Part shown: one piece after another, positions 10,110 through 21,599 of the stretch
How the letters are laid out: each line of letters starts with the position of its first letter
How positions within the stretch are numbered: position 1 is the first letter of the stretch
NCBI GenBank assembly: GCA_023630585.1
Contig: CM042542.1
Location: 24,200,850 to 24,264,849, forward strand
DNA length: 64,000 nt
DNA from: Cranoglanis bouderius
Taxonomy: Eukaryota > Chordata > Actinopteri > Siluriformes > Cranoglanididae
Reading direction: 5' to 3'
Program-made: the position numbers and the translations under genes
The notes under the pieces: generated by a model
What the model saw: only the letters and a program-made list of their open reading frames with translations
Database searches by the model: none
What the model was told of the DNA's origin: nothing

Positions 10110-12193
10110 CAACACCTGTTTTGCATATTTTTGATCAGGCGACTGAAAGCTTAGAGTCAATGTTCCGTTACACGTTAGATAAGGTAGCTGCACTTAAAAG
10201 AAAAATAATTAGAGAGAAAAAGCTAGCACCCTGGTATAATGATCACACACGCACCTTAAAACAGATCACTCCACAATTAGAACGTAAATGGCGTCAAACC
10301 AAATTGGTAGTATTTCAAACAGCATGGAAGGAGAGCCTCCTGAACTATAGGAAATCTCTTAGTGATGCTAGATAAGTCTATCTCTCTACCTTAACTGAAG
10401 ATAACAAAAATAATCCTAGATTCTTATTTAATACTATAGCAAAATTAACTAGGAATAAAACCACCACAGAAACAGGCACACAATCATTATATAGCAGCAA
10501 TGATTTCATGAGTTTTTTATTGGCAAAATTGAAAATATTAGACAAGAAATTCAGACTATTAATTTAAAGCTAGACAATCTTACTAACCCTGTAGACAATA
10601 ATATAGCAATATCAGATCAACAGTTAGAGTGCTTTACTCCCCTTAGAGAGACCGAACTAATTTCATTAATTTCTTCTTCAAAATCATCAACTTGTATACT
10701 AGATCCCCTACCTACATGTTTCTTCAAATAGATTACTCCAGAAATAATCAAACCCCTTCTAAAAATAATCAACTCTTCCCTTAGCACTGGCTATGTACCT
10801 AAATCATTTAAATTAGCAGTTATCAAAACCCTGATTAAAAAACCTGACCTCGACCCCTGTCAATTGTCCAGCTATAGGCCAATATCAAATCTCCCCTTTA
10901 TCTCCAAGATCTTAGAAAAGGTTGTAGCAAAGCAGCTATGCTTGTACCTAAATAGGAATAACATTCATGAAATGTATCAGTCAGGATTTAGGCCTCATCA
11001 TAGCACAGAGACAGCGCTGGTTAAAGTGGCAAATGACTTACTGCTGGCCTCTGATCAGGTTTGTGTCTCCATGCTTGTGTTGCTTGACCTTAGTGCAGCT
11101 TTTGATACAGTTGATCATACTATTCTCCTCGATAGACTAGAAAACGTTGTTGGCATTAAGGGAACGGCCCTCTCCTGGCTCAGGTCTTATTTGACTGATC
11201 GTCATCAGTTCGTAGATGTAAATGATGAATTCTCTATGCATACTGAGGTAAAGTTTGGTGTTCCACAAGGTTCTGTTTTAGGCCCACTGCTTTTTTCTTT
11301 ATATATGTTACCTCTGGGTCAAATTATTCGTAAACATGGAATTAGCTTCCACTGTTATGCTGATGACACACAGTTGTATGTTTCAGCAGAGCCAGATGAC
11401 AGACACCAGTTTAATAAAGTTGAGGAATGTGTAAAGGACATTAGACAGTGGATGCTTATTAACTTCCTCTTACTAAATTCTGACAAGACAGAAGTACTTA
11501 TACTAGGACCACATGCAGCTAGAAGTAAGTTTTCTGATTATATAGTAACTCTGGATGGCCTTTCTGTTTCATCATGTGCAGCAGTAAAAGACCTTGGTGT
11601 GATTATTGACTCCAGTCTTTCCTTTGATGCCCATGTAGGTAATATTACTAGGATAGCCTTCTTTCACCTCAGAAATATTGCTAAGATAAGAAATATATTG
11701 TCACTACAAGATGCAGAAAAATTAGTCCATGCTTTCTACACCTCTAGGTTGGATTATTGTAATGCCTTACTGTCTGGATGTTCCAGTAGGAGCATAAACA
11801 AACTCCAGTTAGTCCAGAATGCAGCTGCAAGAGTCCTTACAAGAACTAGAAGATATGACCACATCACCCCTATCTTATCCACACTGCACTGGCTCCCAGT
11901 GAAATCCTGCATTGACTATAAAATACTACTATTGACTTATAAAGCGCTAAATGGCTTTGCGCCACAGTACCTAAGTGAACTTTTGGTCTTTTATGATCCT
12001 ACTTCGATCAAAAGGCGCAGGCTATTTGTCAGTACCTCAAATAGTGAAGGTTACAGCAGGGGGAAGAGCTTTCTCTTACAAAGCCCCACAGTTATGGAAC
12101 AGCCTTCCAATTAGTGTTTGGGACTCAGACACAGTCTCAGTGTTTAAGTCCAGGCTGAAAACATATTTGTTTAATCAAGCCTTTCGTGAATAG
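10110..12193 (+). pseudogene. L2 LINE reverse transcriptase (ORF2 3' part), broken
   Basis: The upstream part (10140-10373) reads ATESLESMFRYTLDKVAALK and REKKLAPWYND, the linker before the polymerase, and ends at a TAA at 10374. After further stops, the frame 10864-12114 has the RT fingers and palm: SSYRPISNLPFISKILEKVV, SGFRPHHSTETALVKV, LVLLDLSAAFDTVDH (first catalytic Asp), GVPQGSVLGPLLFSLYM, HCYADDTQLY (YADD box near 11355) and LDYCNALLSG. A frameshift near 12000 moves the last 70 residues (GAGYLSVPQIVKVTAGGRAF, FKSRLKTYLFNQAF) into another frame. The RT motifs are intact but the gene is not. Confidence 0.9.
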
Positions 12194-12481
12194 TTTTTTT
12201 TTTCCTTAGGTAAAGGAGCAGATCTAGAGGTCTCACAGGCATAGTGTGTTGTGGTGAACTGGGATGTCTGGATGCTGTCACCCCCCACCTTCAAGCGTCC
12301 ACCAAGGTTTGTTGGTGGTGGGGTGGCTGGCCGCCTTGTCCCAGGGAGCCCTCATGTCTGTGTTACCTTCTGGCTCTCCCTTTTAGTTATCCTGTCATAA
12401 GCTAGTCTTGCCAGAGTACCTACTTTCACTTACGCAAAGTACACTGTCCTTAACCATTACGGGACAATAATCATAGCTAAC

Positions 12482-12483
<2 letters not shown>

Positions 12484-12526
<43 letters not shown>
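12484..12526 (+). repeat. (CT)n microsatellite in the L2 3' UTR
   Basis: About 21 CT units. The inverted L2 copy has (GA)n at the matching place (58463-58560). Confidence 0.95.
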
Positions 12527-12529
<3 letters not shown>

Positions 12530-13110
12530 TCTCTCGCTCTCTCGCTTTCTCTCCCTCCCCTTCTGTCGAGCTACACATGATACTCCTGAGATGCCAGTGA
12601 TCCCGACCTCTTCTGCTCTCTGGACCTGCCCGATCCATCCTGATGCCCTACTTCTGGTTGGAGACCTCATCAATTGAGGTCACATGATGCTGCTGAGGAT
12701 GGCCCCACACGGTGCAGCCTAAAGATCATTGAGATTACAGTGGTGAAGTTCAACAAAACAGACTTCATATAAAAACTGTAATGAATTTTTCATGGTCTCA
12801 CAACTGCCATTCTGACCGTGTGGTACTGGTACATTTATAGAAGAGATTTATTTATTTATAATTGCACTATCCGGTGTCACCCAGATGAGGATGGGTTCCC
12901 TTTTGAGTCTGGTTCCTCTCAAGGTTTCTTCCTTGTATCATCTCAGGGAGTTTTTCCTTGCCACCGTCGCCGCTGGCTGCTCATTGGGGATAAATTCATA
13001 AATTTAAAATCTATGTCCTGAATTTATATACTTCTGTAAAGCTGCTTTGGGACAATGTCCATTGTTAAAAGTGCTATACAAATAAACTGAACTTGAACTT
13101 GAACTTTTGC

Positions 13111-13333
13111 TGTTATGAGGGATTCTATTCAGGGGGTTGAATAATTTTGAGACTGGAGAAGTCATTATAAGTTGCATTTTCAGTTGAATTTGGGGAAACC
13201 ACTTGAAGCATTCGTTGTGTTGAACTATTTCAGTTGCTTTAGTTTGATTTGTTCATCGCAAACAGCTGAAAGTCTATAAATTGACAATAAACCTGATTTG
13301 CACTGGGAGTTGAATAATTTTGATTGCAACTGT
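13111..13333 (+). mobile_element. short Tc1-like terminal fragment / MITE (family M1)
   Basis: It contains two TTGAATAATTTTGA motifs (about 13137 and 13310) around 'agttgaatttggggaaaccac' and 'ttgttcatcgcaaacagctg'. It ends GATTGCAACTG next to TATATA, a Tc1-type end at a TA. A closely related inverted copy lies at 15823-15995. Confidence 0.75.
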
Positions 13334-13339
13334 ATATAT

Positions 13340-13990
13340 ATGGAACAACATTTAGCATTTAGCTACACTTTTCCTTTATATAAAGTTAATTTAAATTTTA
13401 TTTTTAATCAGTATTTTTAACACATTAAAAAAAAAAAAATTTAAATCAAACAATATGTCCCCTGCTTTAATATCCATTTATTTGCATTTACGAATGCCAT
13501 TATCAATGTATAATTTGTTCATTATGTTCAATAAAAATAAAAAAATTAAAAGATTCCTCTCTCCTCGCATCTCATCCTTGCATCTTTCTTTCACATCCTA
13601 AGGGTTGGAGCTCAAATGCAAGGAAAGGAAGTGAGGAAAGGAAATGAGGATGCACAAATAAGAAATGAGAAGCTCCCACTAACACCAACAGCTGCTGCCT
13701 ATCAAAATAAAGCACACTTCCTGCTCAGCTACGGTGTCCTACAAAGGTCAAATGTTATTTCGTTTTTCATTTTGAAAGCTGTTTAGGCTTTATATTACTT
13801 TTTGTTTACATGTAAGATGCTAATGTAAGTAGGAATTCTGAGATTAAGTAGCTTTGAGATTTTTTTCTGATCCAGGAGAAACTTATGAGACCAAATAAAT
13901 TCCCTTTTCAAAAAATAAATACATAAAAATAAAAACCTACTACTACTACACAACACTGTAGGCCTAGCTTCTTATGCTTCAGTTTCTCTA
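13340..13990. other. no recognised feature
   Basis: A+T-rich, with short A and T runs. No open frame of note. Confidence 0.5.

Positions 13991-13996
<6 letters not shown>

Positions 13997-14058
<62 letters not shown>
13997..14058 (+). repeat. (GT)n microsatellite
   Basis: About 31 uninterrupted GT units. Confidence 0.95.
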
Positions 14059-14063
<5 letters not shown>

Positions 14064-14281
14064 CTCACAGTTTTGTCCTTATGGGGACATTTGGCTGGCC
14101 GCCAAGAGGATTTTTTTTTAAACCTGCAGATTGTATTAAAAATAAAACTTAGATTATTAGATTAGATTAGATTTAGATGTAGTGTACCATCAGTTAGTTG
14201 CATTGTAATATTTTGTCAAGAGAATGTCCTTACAATGATTATAAGACAATTGTGTGTGTGTTTTAATACCTTTATCCAAAC

Positions 14282-14424
14282 TTAGATCCATCCATCCATC
14301 CATCCATTTTCCATAACACTTACCCTACACACGGTCATGGGGAACCTGGAGCCTATATCCCAGTGGACTCGGGCCACAAGGCGAGAGACACCCTGCAGGA
14401 GTGCCAGACCATCGCAGGGCACAA

Positions 14425-14460
<36 letters not shown>

Positions 14461-14590
14461 TGGACAATTTAGTGATATCAATCAGCCTACAACATGTGTC
14501 TTTGGACTGGGGAGGAAACCGGAGTACCCGGAGGAAACCCCCGGAGGTGTAAGGCAAACGTGCTAACCACTAAACCACTGTTCCCCCTAA
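14282..14590 (-). repeat. common teleost dispersed repeat with tRNA-like end and internal (CA)n
   Basis: It holds (ATCC)n at 14287-14305, then blocks I recognise from a repeat widespread in fish genomes ('ggaacctggagcctat', 'cagggcacaatcacaca', 'tttggactggggaggaaacc', 'ggagtacccggaggaaacc'). Read on the minus strand it begins GGGGAACAGTGGTTTAGTGG then TTAGCACG, a box A-like tRNA head also seen in the SINE at 54313. A (CA)n tract of about 16 units lies at 14427-14458. Confidence 0.75.
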
Positions 14591-15299
14591 ACTTGGATGC
14601 ACATAAATCTTTTTGTCATGAGACGACTTACCTGTAATTGCAATAGTTTTGTTAAGATGAAACATTTCAACCGATTTTAAGCGAAAAAATAAAGAAAATA
14701 TCTGAAACATCTTAAAATGTTACAAAAAAAACTATTTTTAAATACAAGACAGTTCTTTAAGAATTATTACAGAGTAACCTGGGGGAAATAAGAAGCAGCT
14801 AAATTTGGAAGTCAGATGAATAAATGGGTCCATATTGTCCATCAGGTGGCACGAAACACCAAACTAAATACTGTACGTGACCAACGGTAAGCATTAAACA
14901 CCTAAATACTGTGTAACAATAAGCTAATGTATGACATTAATTAATATACACTGATATATTGTATACATCCACTACAATTATAAAAGTATCTGTTTTCTGA
15001 AGCAGAAACTTTAGTACAAACAGATTTGATGTCTAAAATACCAGAACTGCTTTAATGAAACGTTCCCCATGCTAATCCTGCTTCAGTTACTGTAATTATA
15101 ATAAAACCAGAAGAAGAAATGATGGCTTAAATAGTCCACTAGCCTTATTCACATGCATGGTCAACTGATACCTAGACAAAGTAAAATGATCTACAAATAC
15201 CATCAATCCATAAATTATTTCAGCTTTAGATTATATGTTGAAACGTTGCACTTAAGTACTTCAGTACTGCAGTGACTTTAGAGGATGTTCTTCTGAAAA
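14591..15299. other. no recognised feature
   Basis: A+T-rich intergenic sequence without notable frames or repeats. Confidence 0.5.
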
Positions 15300-15500
15300 G
15301 AAATAGGGTCAGATTGAATCCATGGACCCAACCGGTGTAATGGCATGGGGAATGTTTTTGGAGCCCACTGGGGCACTTAATACCAGCCAAGCATCATGTG
15401 AATGCCACAGCTTACAGCTAGAATGTAAGTAGTAAGTACATCTGATTATTGTTACGGACCACGTGCATCCCTTTGTATGGTGTTCCTAATAAAGTGGTAA
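15300..15500 (+). mobile_element. small Tc1/mariner relic
   Basis: The stretch GGTGTAATGGCATGGGGAAT and following codons (MAWGMFLEPTGAL-like) match the 'wG.f...G' block of a fish Tc1 transposase. The end 'ggtgttcctaataaagtgg' (15480-15497) is the familiar tail of that family. The middle of the gene is deleted, so this is an internally deleted, non-coding relic. Confidence 0.6.
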
Positions 15501-15822
15501 GTAAACAGGTGCTATAACAGTAAAGTATTTCTTTTTCCAAAATATTTATTGGGATTAATTTAGAATTCCTTCTTTCATAAAAGAGAAAGTAAGAGAGAGA
15601 GAGAGATAGCAACATTTTTGTTGTTGTAGGATGAATATGAGACGAGTCCCAGGGCATTATTGCTAATGTGAAAGTACATGTTTAAGGCAGTGAGGTTAGA
15701 GAGGAGCAGACACCAGACCGTCTGGTTCCTGACCTAGGGTCTGCTTCACTAAGCTGCTCTCCAGAGGTTTAAAGCCCAGGTCGTCTGTGGGGATGCAGAA
15801 AGCCTTCAGTTTAGCTTCATAT

Positions 15823-15995
15823 TGCAGTCCAAATTATTGAACCCCCATTGCAAATCAGGTTTATTGTCAAAATGTACAGACTTTCAGCTGTTTGCAATGA
15901 ACAAATCAAACAAAAGCAATTGAAATAGTTCAACACAATGAATGCTTCAAGTGGTTTCCCCAAATTCAACTGAAAATGCAACTTATAATGACTTA
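15823..15995 (-). mobile_element. Tc1-like terminal fragment / MITE (family M1), abutting the last gas8 exon
   Basis: On the minus strand this matches 13150-13330 closely ('aagtcattataagttgcattttc' in pieces, 'tttgttcattgcaaacagct', 'gacaataaacctgatttgca'). It runs directly into the gas8 coding sequence at the TAT codon (15819-15821). The usual terminal CTG before the TA seems to be missing. Confidence 0.8.
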
Positions 15996-16000
15996 TGTTA

Positions 16001-16361
16001 ACATGTTTCTCAGATGTTCCACAATATTACATGTAACTATTAACAAGAGTTTATAGAGTATAATGTGTGGCTCTGTAATAAATAGAAAAACTGTAGTTTT
16101 TAAGTTGCTGTGGTGTGAGAGGAATAAAACACTTCAGGACATGCTGTTATTGGAAAATAATCAGTAACAGTAACTCCACTTCAGCACACCACCTTGTCAT
16201 TCATTATTTTCCTATAACAGCACACCTCCAAGGGTGTTATTCCTTAATACATAATACAAGCTTACTAAATGTGAATGTAGTATGCAATAATGGAAGGATA
16301 ATTTAACAGTGAAAGTGATGATGCAACTTCAGTGCAGACTGAGATTAAAAGAGACGCATAC
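16001..16361. other. no recognised feature; missing gas8 exons expected here
   Basis: A+T-rich sequence between the M1 fragment and the gas8 exon at 16362. None of the expected downstream coiled-coil exons can be read on the minus strand. Confidence 0.5.
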
Positions 16362-16679
16362 CACCAGTGAGGCTTTGACCTTCTTATAGTTGGCGAGCTG
16401 TTTCTGTAGCTCTGACACTTCCTGCGTGGCTTTCTGCAGTGGCTCCGTCAGACGCTTGTTCTGCTGCAGCACCTCGGCCATCTCCTTCTCCAACATCTCC
16501 TCCTTCTTCTGCATGTCAGCCACTTGCTCCTGTAATTAGACAGTCAGAGGGAGAATGAAGAGCTATAATGACACACAGGATCAGAATAAAGCTGAGATCA
16601 ATCAGAGATCCAAATAGGTGAGGAGTTATGACTGACTCATTGGTATGATTGCTTAGTAACAATGTTACCAAAGTAAAAG

Positions 16680-16680
<1 letters not shown>

Positions 16681-16726
<46 letters not shown>

Positions 16727-16760
16727 TAGATAGATAGATAGATAGACAGATAGATAGATG
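16681..16760. repeat. (GATA)n/(GACA)n compound microsatellite
   Basis: A run of GATA, then GACA, then GATA tetranucleotides. The tyrosine/isoleucine/serine repeat frame over it is an artefact. Confidence 0.95.
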
Positions 16761-17608
16761 GATAGATCAAAGTGCTTACTCCAATTTGTCACGATTATTG
16801 ACTGGTATGAGAAAGAAAGGCGTGTGATGTGTCTTTCTTTTATTTCTAATCTATTTCAAGAACTTTTTTTTATCAATCTGTTACTTTATTTTATTAACGT
16901 AATAAACAGAACTTTGGTCAACACTTTGGTATTTCTAAATGTGCTTTACAAACAAAATCAACTTGACTTAGTACTTATAGTTTCATTTTATTTTCATTTT
17001 GAAATGATTTGAATTACTTTATTTTTATTTGAATTATCATTTGTATTTTATTTTATTCCGTTTTTATACTGTATATACATTTTCATTTCATACTATATTT
17101 GTGTACTTGTATATGCTTATTTTTGTACTTATATTTTCACTTTGTGTTTTATTTTATGTTATTAGATTAGTTTTTATCATTTCATTTTACTAATTGATTG
17201 TACAGCACTTAGAGCAGCCACTTGTATGGAAAGTCCTCTATAATAAGAATGAACTAAAAGACAAAACAAAGTAATGAATAGAATAGAGCAGACTGAACAA
17301 ATTAAATGAATGAAATAGATGTACGAGGACGAGTCACATGAAATACTTGAAAGTACGACATGAATTAGCAACAGGAAGATTTTTTTTCTAGAAGAAACTG
17401 ATACTCGTTAAGCGCTGGAACACTTTCTCCAAACAAAATGGAGATTATGCAGATAAATGATACACTTCTGTGACACCCATTTGCAGCAAATGAATAATGA
17501 AGGTTGTAAGGATGGGTGTACTGATGACTTAAGCAGTTCTGGATAGATTATAAGAATAAATGTGATGTAAAGCTAACCAGCAGGAGATGATAACTCTGCT
17601 CAGCGTAC
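16761..17608. other. intron-like sequence of the gas8 pseudogene
   Basis: T-rich, with many short ATTT/TTTTA stretches. No coding signal. Confidence 0.5.
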
Positions 17609-17662
17609 CTTCAGCGAGCCGATTTGGTTGACGTTCTCCAGAGTGATATCCCTATAATAGTT

Positions 17663-17841
17663 TGTAACAGTATAAAGTCGGGCAAGGAGGAGGCGGGAAA
17701 CCAAACATAAAACACACAAACTGAACACAAAGAGAGCGTCTCTCTCTCTCTCTCTCTCTCTGGCGCTTCCAGCCGCTCCTTTAGACAGATCAGTGCCAGG
17801 TGTGCATCCTCACTGCCTGGCCACGCCCTCCTCCTCACCAC
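17663..17841 (-). mobile_element. 179-bp insertion in a gas8 exon with AACTAT duplication
   Basis: On the minus strand the exon reads ...GACATTAAGAACTAT, then 179 bp of unrelated sequence, then AACTATTATAGGGATATC. Removing the insert plus one AACTAT gives K-N-Y-Y-R-D-I-T-L, the expected GAS8 order. The insert starts GTGGTGAGGAGGAGGGCGTG, contains (GA)n (17741-17761) and ends ACTGTTACA. It encodes nothing. It adds 185 bp including the duplication, which is not a multiple of three. Confidence 0.75.
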
Positions 17842-18971
17842 ATAGTTCTTAATATCACTGAACACTTTCTCGTGGTTCTTTATCAGTGTGTTAATGTGGA
17901 CGCTCTTCCTTTGCTCCATCTCATGGATTTCAGTCCTGTGCCTCAGGTCTTGCTCTTCTCGCTGTTTTTCCATCTTCTTCTCATATGTAGCCTCGATTTC
18001 TGTAGATAAACATCAGCAGGTTAAGATGTGGTACAATGATCCATGTACAGTTACATTTCATTTCATGGAGAGTCAAAGACAGACACTATTAATACACTAC
18101 CTCGTACTTCTTCCTCAAATGCACTTCTCAGCTTGGTGATTTCCTCATCATGGCTCTGTGGAAACAAATGAGTGTCTGTTAACATGACAGTATTGATGAA
18201 TAATCTGAAGGTCCAGTTCAGACATCTGCATTATATATATCAATATATTATCAATCACTGAATCACACTAAAGGCCAGCACTGAGGCATTTCTGGATGGT
18301 TTTTGGGTACGTTATCACATCACACGCAACAGATAAGCACTGATTTTAACCAGAGTTTCAGCACCATGTGATCGGAAAACCTGTGATTGAGACATGTGAA
18401 CTAAGGTTAATAATAAACGGACTAACAAGCACACACCAGTTTTAGGTTCTTGATGAGGTTCTGGTAGGAGAGCTCCTGTTCTTTCATATCCACTTTCAGT
18501 CTGCGCATACCTCTCCACAGCTCGTTCTCCTGGTATGCCTGCTCTTTCTTCAGGAGTTTAGTGGCAACCACTCCCTCGGTCTTAAGCTCTGCAATCCTAT
18601 TTTGGTGTTCATACCGCAAGTGTTTAACCTTCTGCTTGTACACCTGAAGACCAAAAGAAAAACAGAACATAAGATGCGTCCTTTTAGACACTTCCTTTTA
18701 GACAGTGAAGAACGCTGATCATTATTACTGATACCCTGATCTCAGATTGATGTTTCTCTTCAGCTTCTTCCATTTTGCTCTCTCTGTTCCTGAGCTCAGC
18801 TTTCTTCTCCTCTAGTTGACTTTTGGTGATCTCCTGAAAGGTGTATATCTTATCTCTTTCCAGCTGGAAGTAACTGCACTCTTCTCGCTCCCGGTCCAGC
18901 TCCTCACGCAGCCGGATAATGTGTTCTTCCAGCTGACGGAGAATCAACATTAGTGGTGAATTACAGCACAC

Positions 18972-19329
18972 AATGGAGTGTTACAAAGCAAATCAAAAAA
19001 TGTTCTCAGTTAATGCTAATCTACAGTGCAGTGCAAAAGTAAACAAGTGTTTATAGCTGCTATATCGTAAGGGCTTGTTTCATTGACGTTCCACAACATT
19101 AAATGGAATTAAAATCTATAAAAAAAAGAATGTGTCTTACATGGCTTTTCTCAGCAATTAATATACTACTTGTTCTGATGTCATGGCTTAAAGCATTTTT
19201 TAAAATCATGTTTTACATATTTTACAGGTTATTTATACAAGCAATAAATAATTTGCACCTTTAACTTACGTTATATGTATTTAAGTTACGTTATATCCTA
19301 AGGGTATGAAAACTTTTGCACTGGTGTAC
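18972..19329. other. no recognised feature; the first gas8 exon is not found
   Basis: A+T-rich. A lysine-rich N-terminus followed by an MSKEQ-like motif would be expected upstream of 18932 but cannot be read here. Confidence 0.45.
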
Positions 19330-19339
19330 ATGTTAACCT

Positions 19340-20595
19340 CATCACGTCTCAGTCCGTGCTCATTGATTATGGGTTACTATATTTATATCCGGTCAAAGAC
19401 ACAAAGTATTTAGGTATTCATTTAACCAAACATTTAGTAGCCAGTCAACAACTTAATTTTTCTAGTCAGATTAAAACAACCCAAAATATTTTTAATCTTT
19501 GTTTACAAAGAGATCTCTCTCTCTATGGTAGGGTTCTCCTCTCTAAAGCAGAAGGTCTTTCTCGTTTCATGTATCCTTCACTTTCTCTATATGTGAATGA
19601 CTGCACTCCTAAAGGTGTCAGTAAAATGTTCCTTGACTTTATATAGAAAAACAGATCTCACAAACTTAAAAAGCAGTGATTTCCAGTTGTAGAAGTGATG
19701 GGGGACTGGAAGTTCTACATTTTCATAACACTATTAATGCGTTTAAAATAAATTGGCTGAGAAGATGTCTAATAAATCCAAATTCTGGATGGTTTTTATT
19801 CCTAATTATATATTTAATAAAATCGGAGGCCTCCCCTTTATCTTAAAATGCAATTAAATGCATAATAAACTCCTGGTTAAATGAGCTCATTTTCATCAGC
19901 AGGCTCTTCTTGCATGGAAGTTGTGTTACATCCACAATTTCTCACCACACAAAACTCTCTTGTGGAATAATATGGATATAACTGTTAGGAACAAATCTCT
20001 TTTCCCCCCAATTAGTTCAATAGAGGTTTAATTTAGATCCTTTCTTTATTTGATGATTCTGGTAACGTCTTGTCTTATGAACGCTTTATGACTGTCCATG
20101 ACGTCTCTATTCCTTTTAAAGAATATAATACTGTTCTTAGAGATATTCCCACAGGTCTAGTGCAGCTGGTTAAGAGCCATATATTGTATGGCCACAAAGA
20201 TACAAAGGAGTCGGCTCTGTTACCGGACGGCATCGGTATTTATGACAAGAAATGTAATAATAAACATATTCGCCAGATTTTTCAGAAGAGAGACCGAATT
20301 TTTCCTCGAGGCAGATCCCATTGGGCCGCCCTAGTTGACAATGTAGACTGGAGAAGAGCAGGCTGTTGCCCCATAAATATTTTATTCCTAACAAGACCAA
20401 AGAAGTCCACTTTAAAATATTACATAAGATATACCCTGTTCATTCAACTGTGTCCAAATATGCTGATATTCCTAATACTTCTACATTTTGTGATAATGAA
20501 GATGAAACATTAATACTTTTATTCTATTCTTGTGAAATGGTTCAGAAGTTTTGGTTTGATTTATATTCCCATTTAAATAAATCCCCCATCCCATA
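19340..20595 (+). pseudogene. L1-clade LINE, C-terminal ORF2 remnant
   Basis: It reads VKDTKYLGIHLTKHL, NLCLQRDLSLYGRVLLSKAE, GLSRFMYPSLSLYV and FLDFI, the thumb region after the RT of fish L1 elements. GGLEVLHFHNTINAFKINWL follows in a broken frame. At 20070-20590 two frames give the C-terminal part: RQIFQKRDRIFPRGR, then ...FIPNKTKEVHFKILHKIYPV and TFCDNEDETLILLFYSC, the Cys/His zinc-knuckle-like end. Multiple stops and at least three frameshifts make it a relic. Confidence 0.8.
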
Positions 20596-21290
20596 ATGCC
20601 AATATGCGCTGGGATCCACATGAACATGACCTCATTATCTTGCTTCTTTATTCTTGAGTGGATAATCATTATTTCATAGAAAAGCTCCTGATGATTTCTG
20701 GTCAAACCTGATTTGAGGGAGGACAGATACTGAATCACTACAAATTAAAGCTTTATTTGTTCAGTCCATTCTAACGCTATCAAGACGGCATATAGTTCAA
20801 CAGCATATACACTTAAGTTATTTGAGGTCCTCCTGTATATCTCATTCCTCTGACTGGGAACTATTACTGCAGAGCCTGGATTTCCTGTAATTGGATCTTT
20901 TGATCCATCTGTAAAAATGTGTTTAAAATTTCTGTACTTATCTTTCACATATCTATTAAATTCACTCACCAAATCAGTCTGTTTATTCCTTGCCTTGGTT
21001 TGTAGTAGTTCCAAATCTAGTACTAAAGTATCTAACATCCACATAGGGGTGCTAGGCCATACTACAGCTTGGCAAAACTCCTTTTCGTATACTCCCAGGT
21101 CTCTCGCTGTTTCATCCCCTGTCCAACTAAAGCTTCATTTTTGTACTTTTCCTCTTTCCCAACTGGCCTGCAACACCCTTTTAGTTGGGTGACTATCTCC
21201 ATGCCCCCTCACACTAATCCAATAATTAACAAGCAGCTGCTTTCGGCGGAGACTCAGTGGCATTTCTCCTGCCTCTACCTGTAACGAGCA
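20596..21290 (-). pseudogene. LINE remnant with RNase H domain (I/Nimb-like)
   Basis: The minus-strand frame 20745-21044 contains FKHIFTDGSKDPITGNPGSA (first catalytic Asp) and NNLSVYAVELYAVLIALEWT (catalytic Glu). After a frameshift, SSLKSGLTRNHQELFYEIMI and EVMFMWIPAHIGIMG follow, covering the last RNase H helix and the His-containing loop. The frame ends where the L1 remnant begins at about 20596. Upstream (21050-21290) is a broken linker. RNase H inside a LINE is characteristic of the I group; the clade is inferred. Confidence 0.75.
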
Positions 21291-21414
21291 CACTGGTGAT
21301 GTTCTTATTGCCTCAGTGCCTGGGCCTGTATAGTGTCAGCCTCACTATTACAGATTTTGCTGCTGATCCAAATGCCACACTACCTTAATCCAGTCTTGAC
21401 CTAATTAGGGCAAC

Positions 21415-21418
<4 letters not shown>

Positions 21419-21498
<80 letters not shown>
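21419..21498. repeat. (AT)n microsatellite
   Basis: About 39 AT units. Confidence 0.95.
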
Positions 21499-21501
<3 letters not shown>

Positions 21502-21599
21502 AATGATTCAAAATCAGCTCCCCACTCTACTCCTGCAAGGCACCTCATAATGTTTAACACTTTTTTTTACATTTATCCTCCACATTTCTAATGTGAGTT

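Larger units (their letters stand above)
10050..13110 (+). mobile_element. L2-type LINE, 5'-truncated, with full 3' end
   Basis: It contains the C-terminal two-thirds of a non-LTR reverse transcriptase frame (10110-12193), a 3' UTR with a (CT)n tract, and the L2-like tail (GGTTCCTCTCAAGGTTTCTT, then GGGAGTTTTTCCTTGCCAC, then AAAGCTGCTTTGGGACAATG). It ends in short GAACTT repeats near 13100, typical of L2 elements that end in microsatellite-like repeats instead of poly(A). An inverted partial copy lies at 57850-59165. Confidence 0.88.
15696..18932 (-). pseudogene. gas8: gas8/drc4 (nexin-dynein regulatory complex subunit), disrupted and incomplete
   Basis: Six minus-strand segments match GAS8/DRC4, a coiled-coil subunit linking dynein arms to nexin links in motile cilia. 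They are: 18735-18932 (REELDREREECSYFQLERDK, EEKKAELRN), 18437-18643 (VYKQKVKHLRYEHQN, MKEQELSYQNL), 18101-18155 (SHDEEITKLRSAFEEEVR), 17842-17999 (EIEATYEKKMEKQ, HEKVFSDIKNY) resuming at 17609-17656 (DITLENVNQIGSLK), 16362-16529 (EQVADMQKKEEMLEKEMAEV, QKQLANY) and 15696-15821 (YEAKLKAFCIPTDDLGFKPL to a TAA). Splice sites and phases of the first four agree. The exon at 17.6-18.0 kb is split by a 179-bp insert that shifts the frame. Sequence for the conserved ~120 residues between ANY and YEAKL is absent. The last exon abuts a Tc1-like end. The first exon with the start codon is also absent. I infer a pseudogene; a diverged functional paralogue or misassembly is less likely. Confidence 0.82.
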
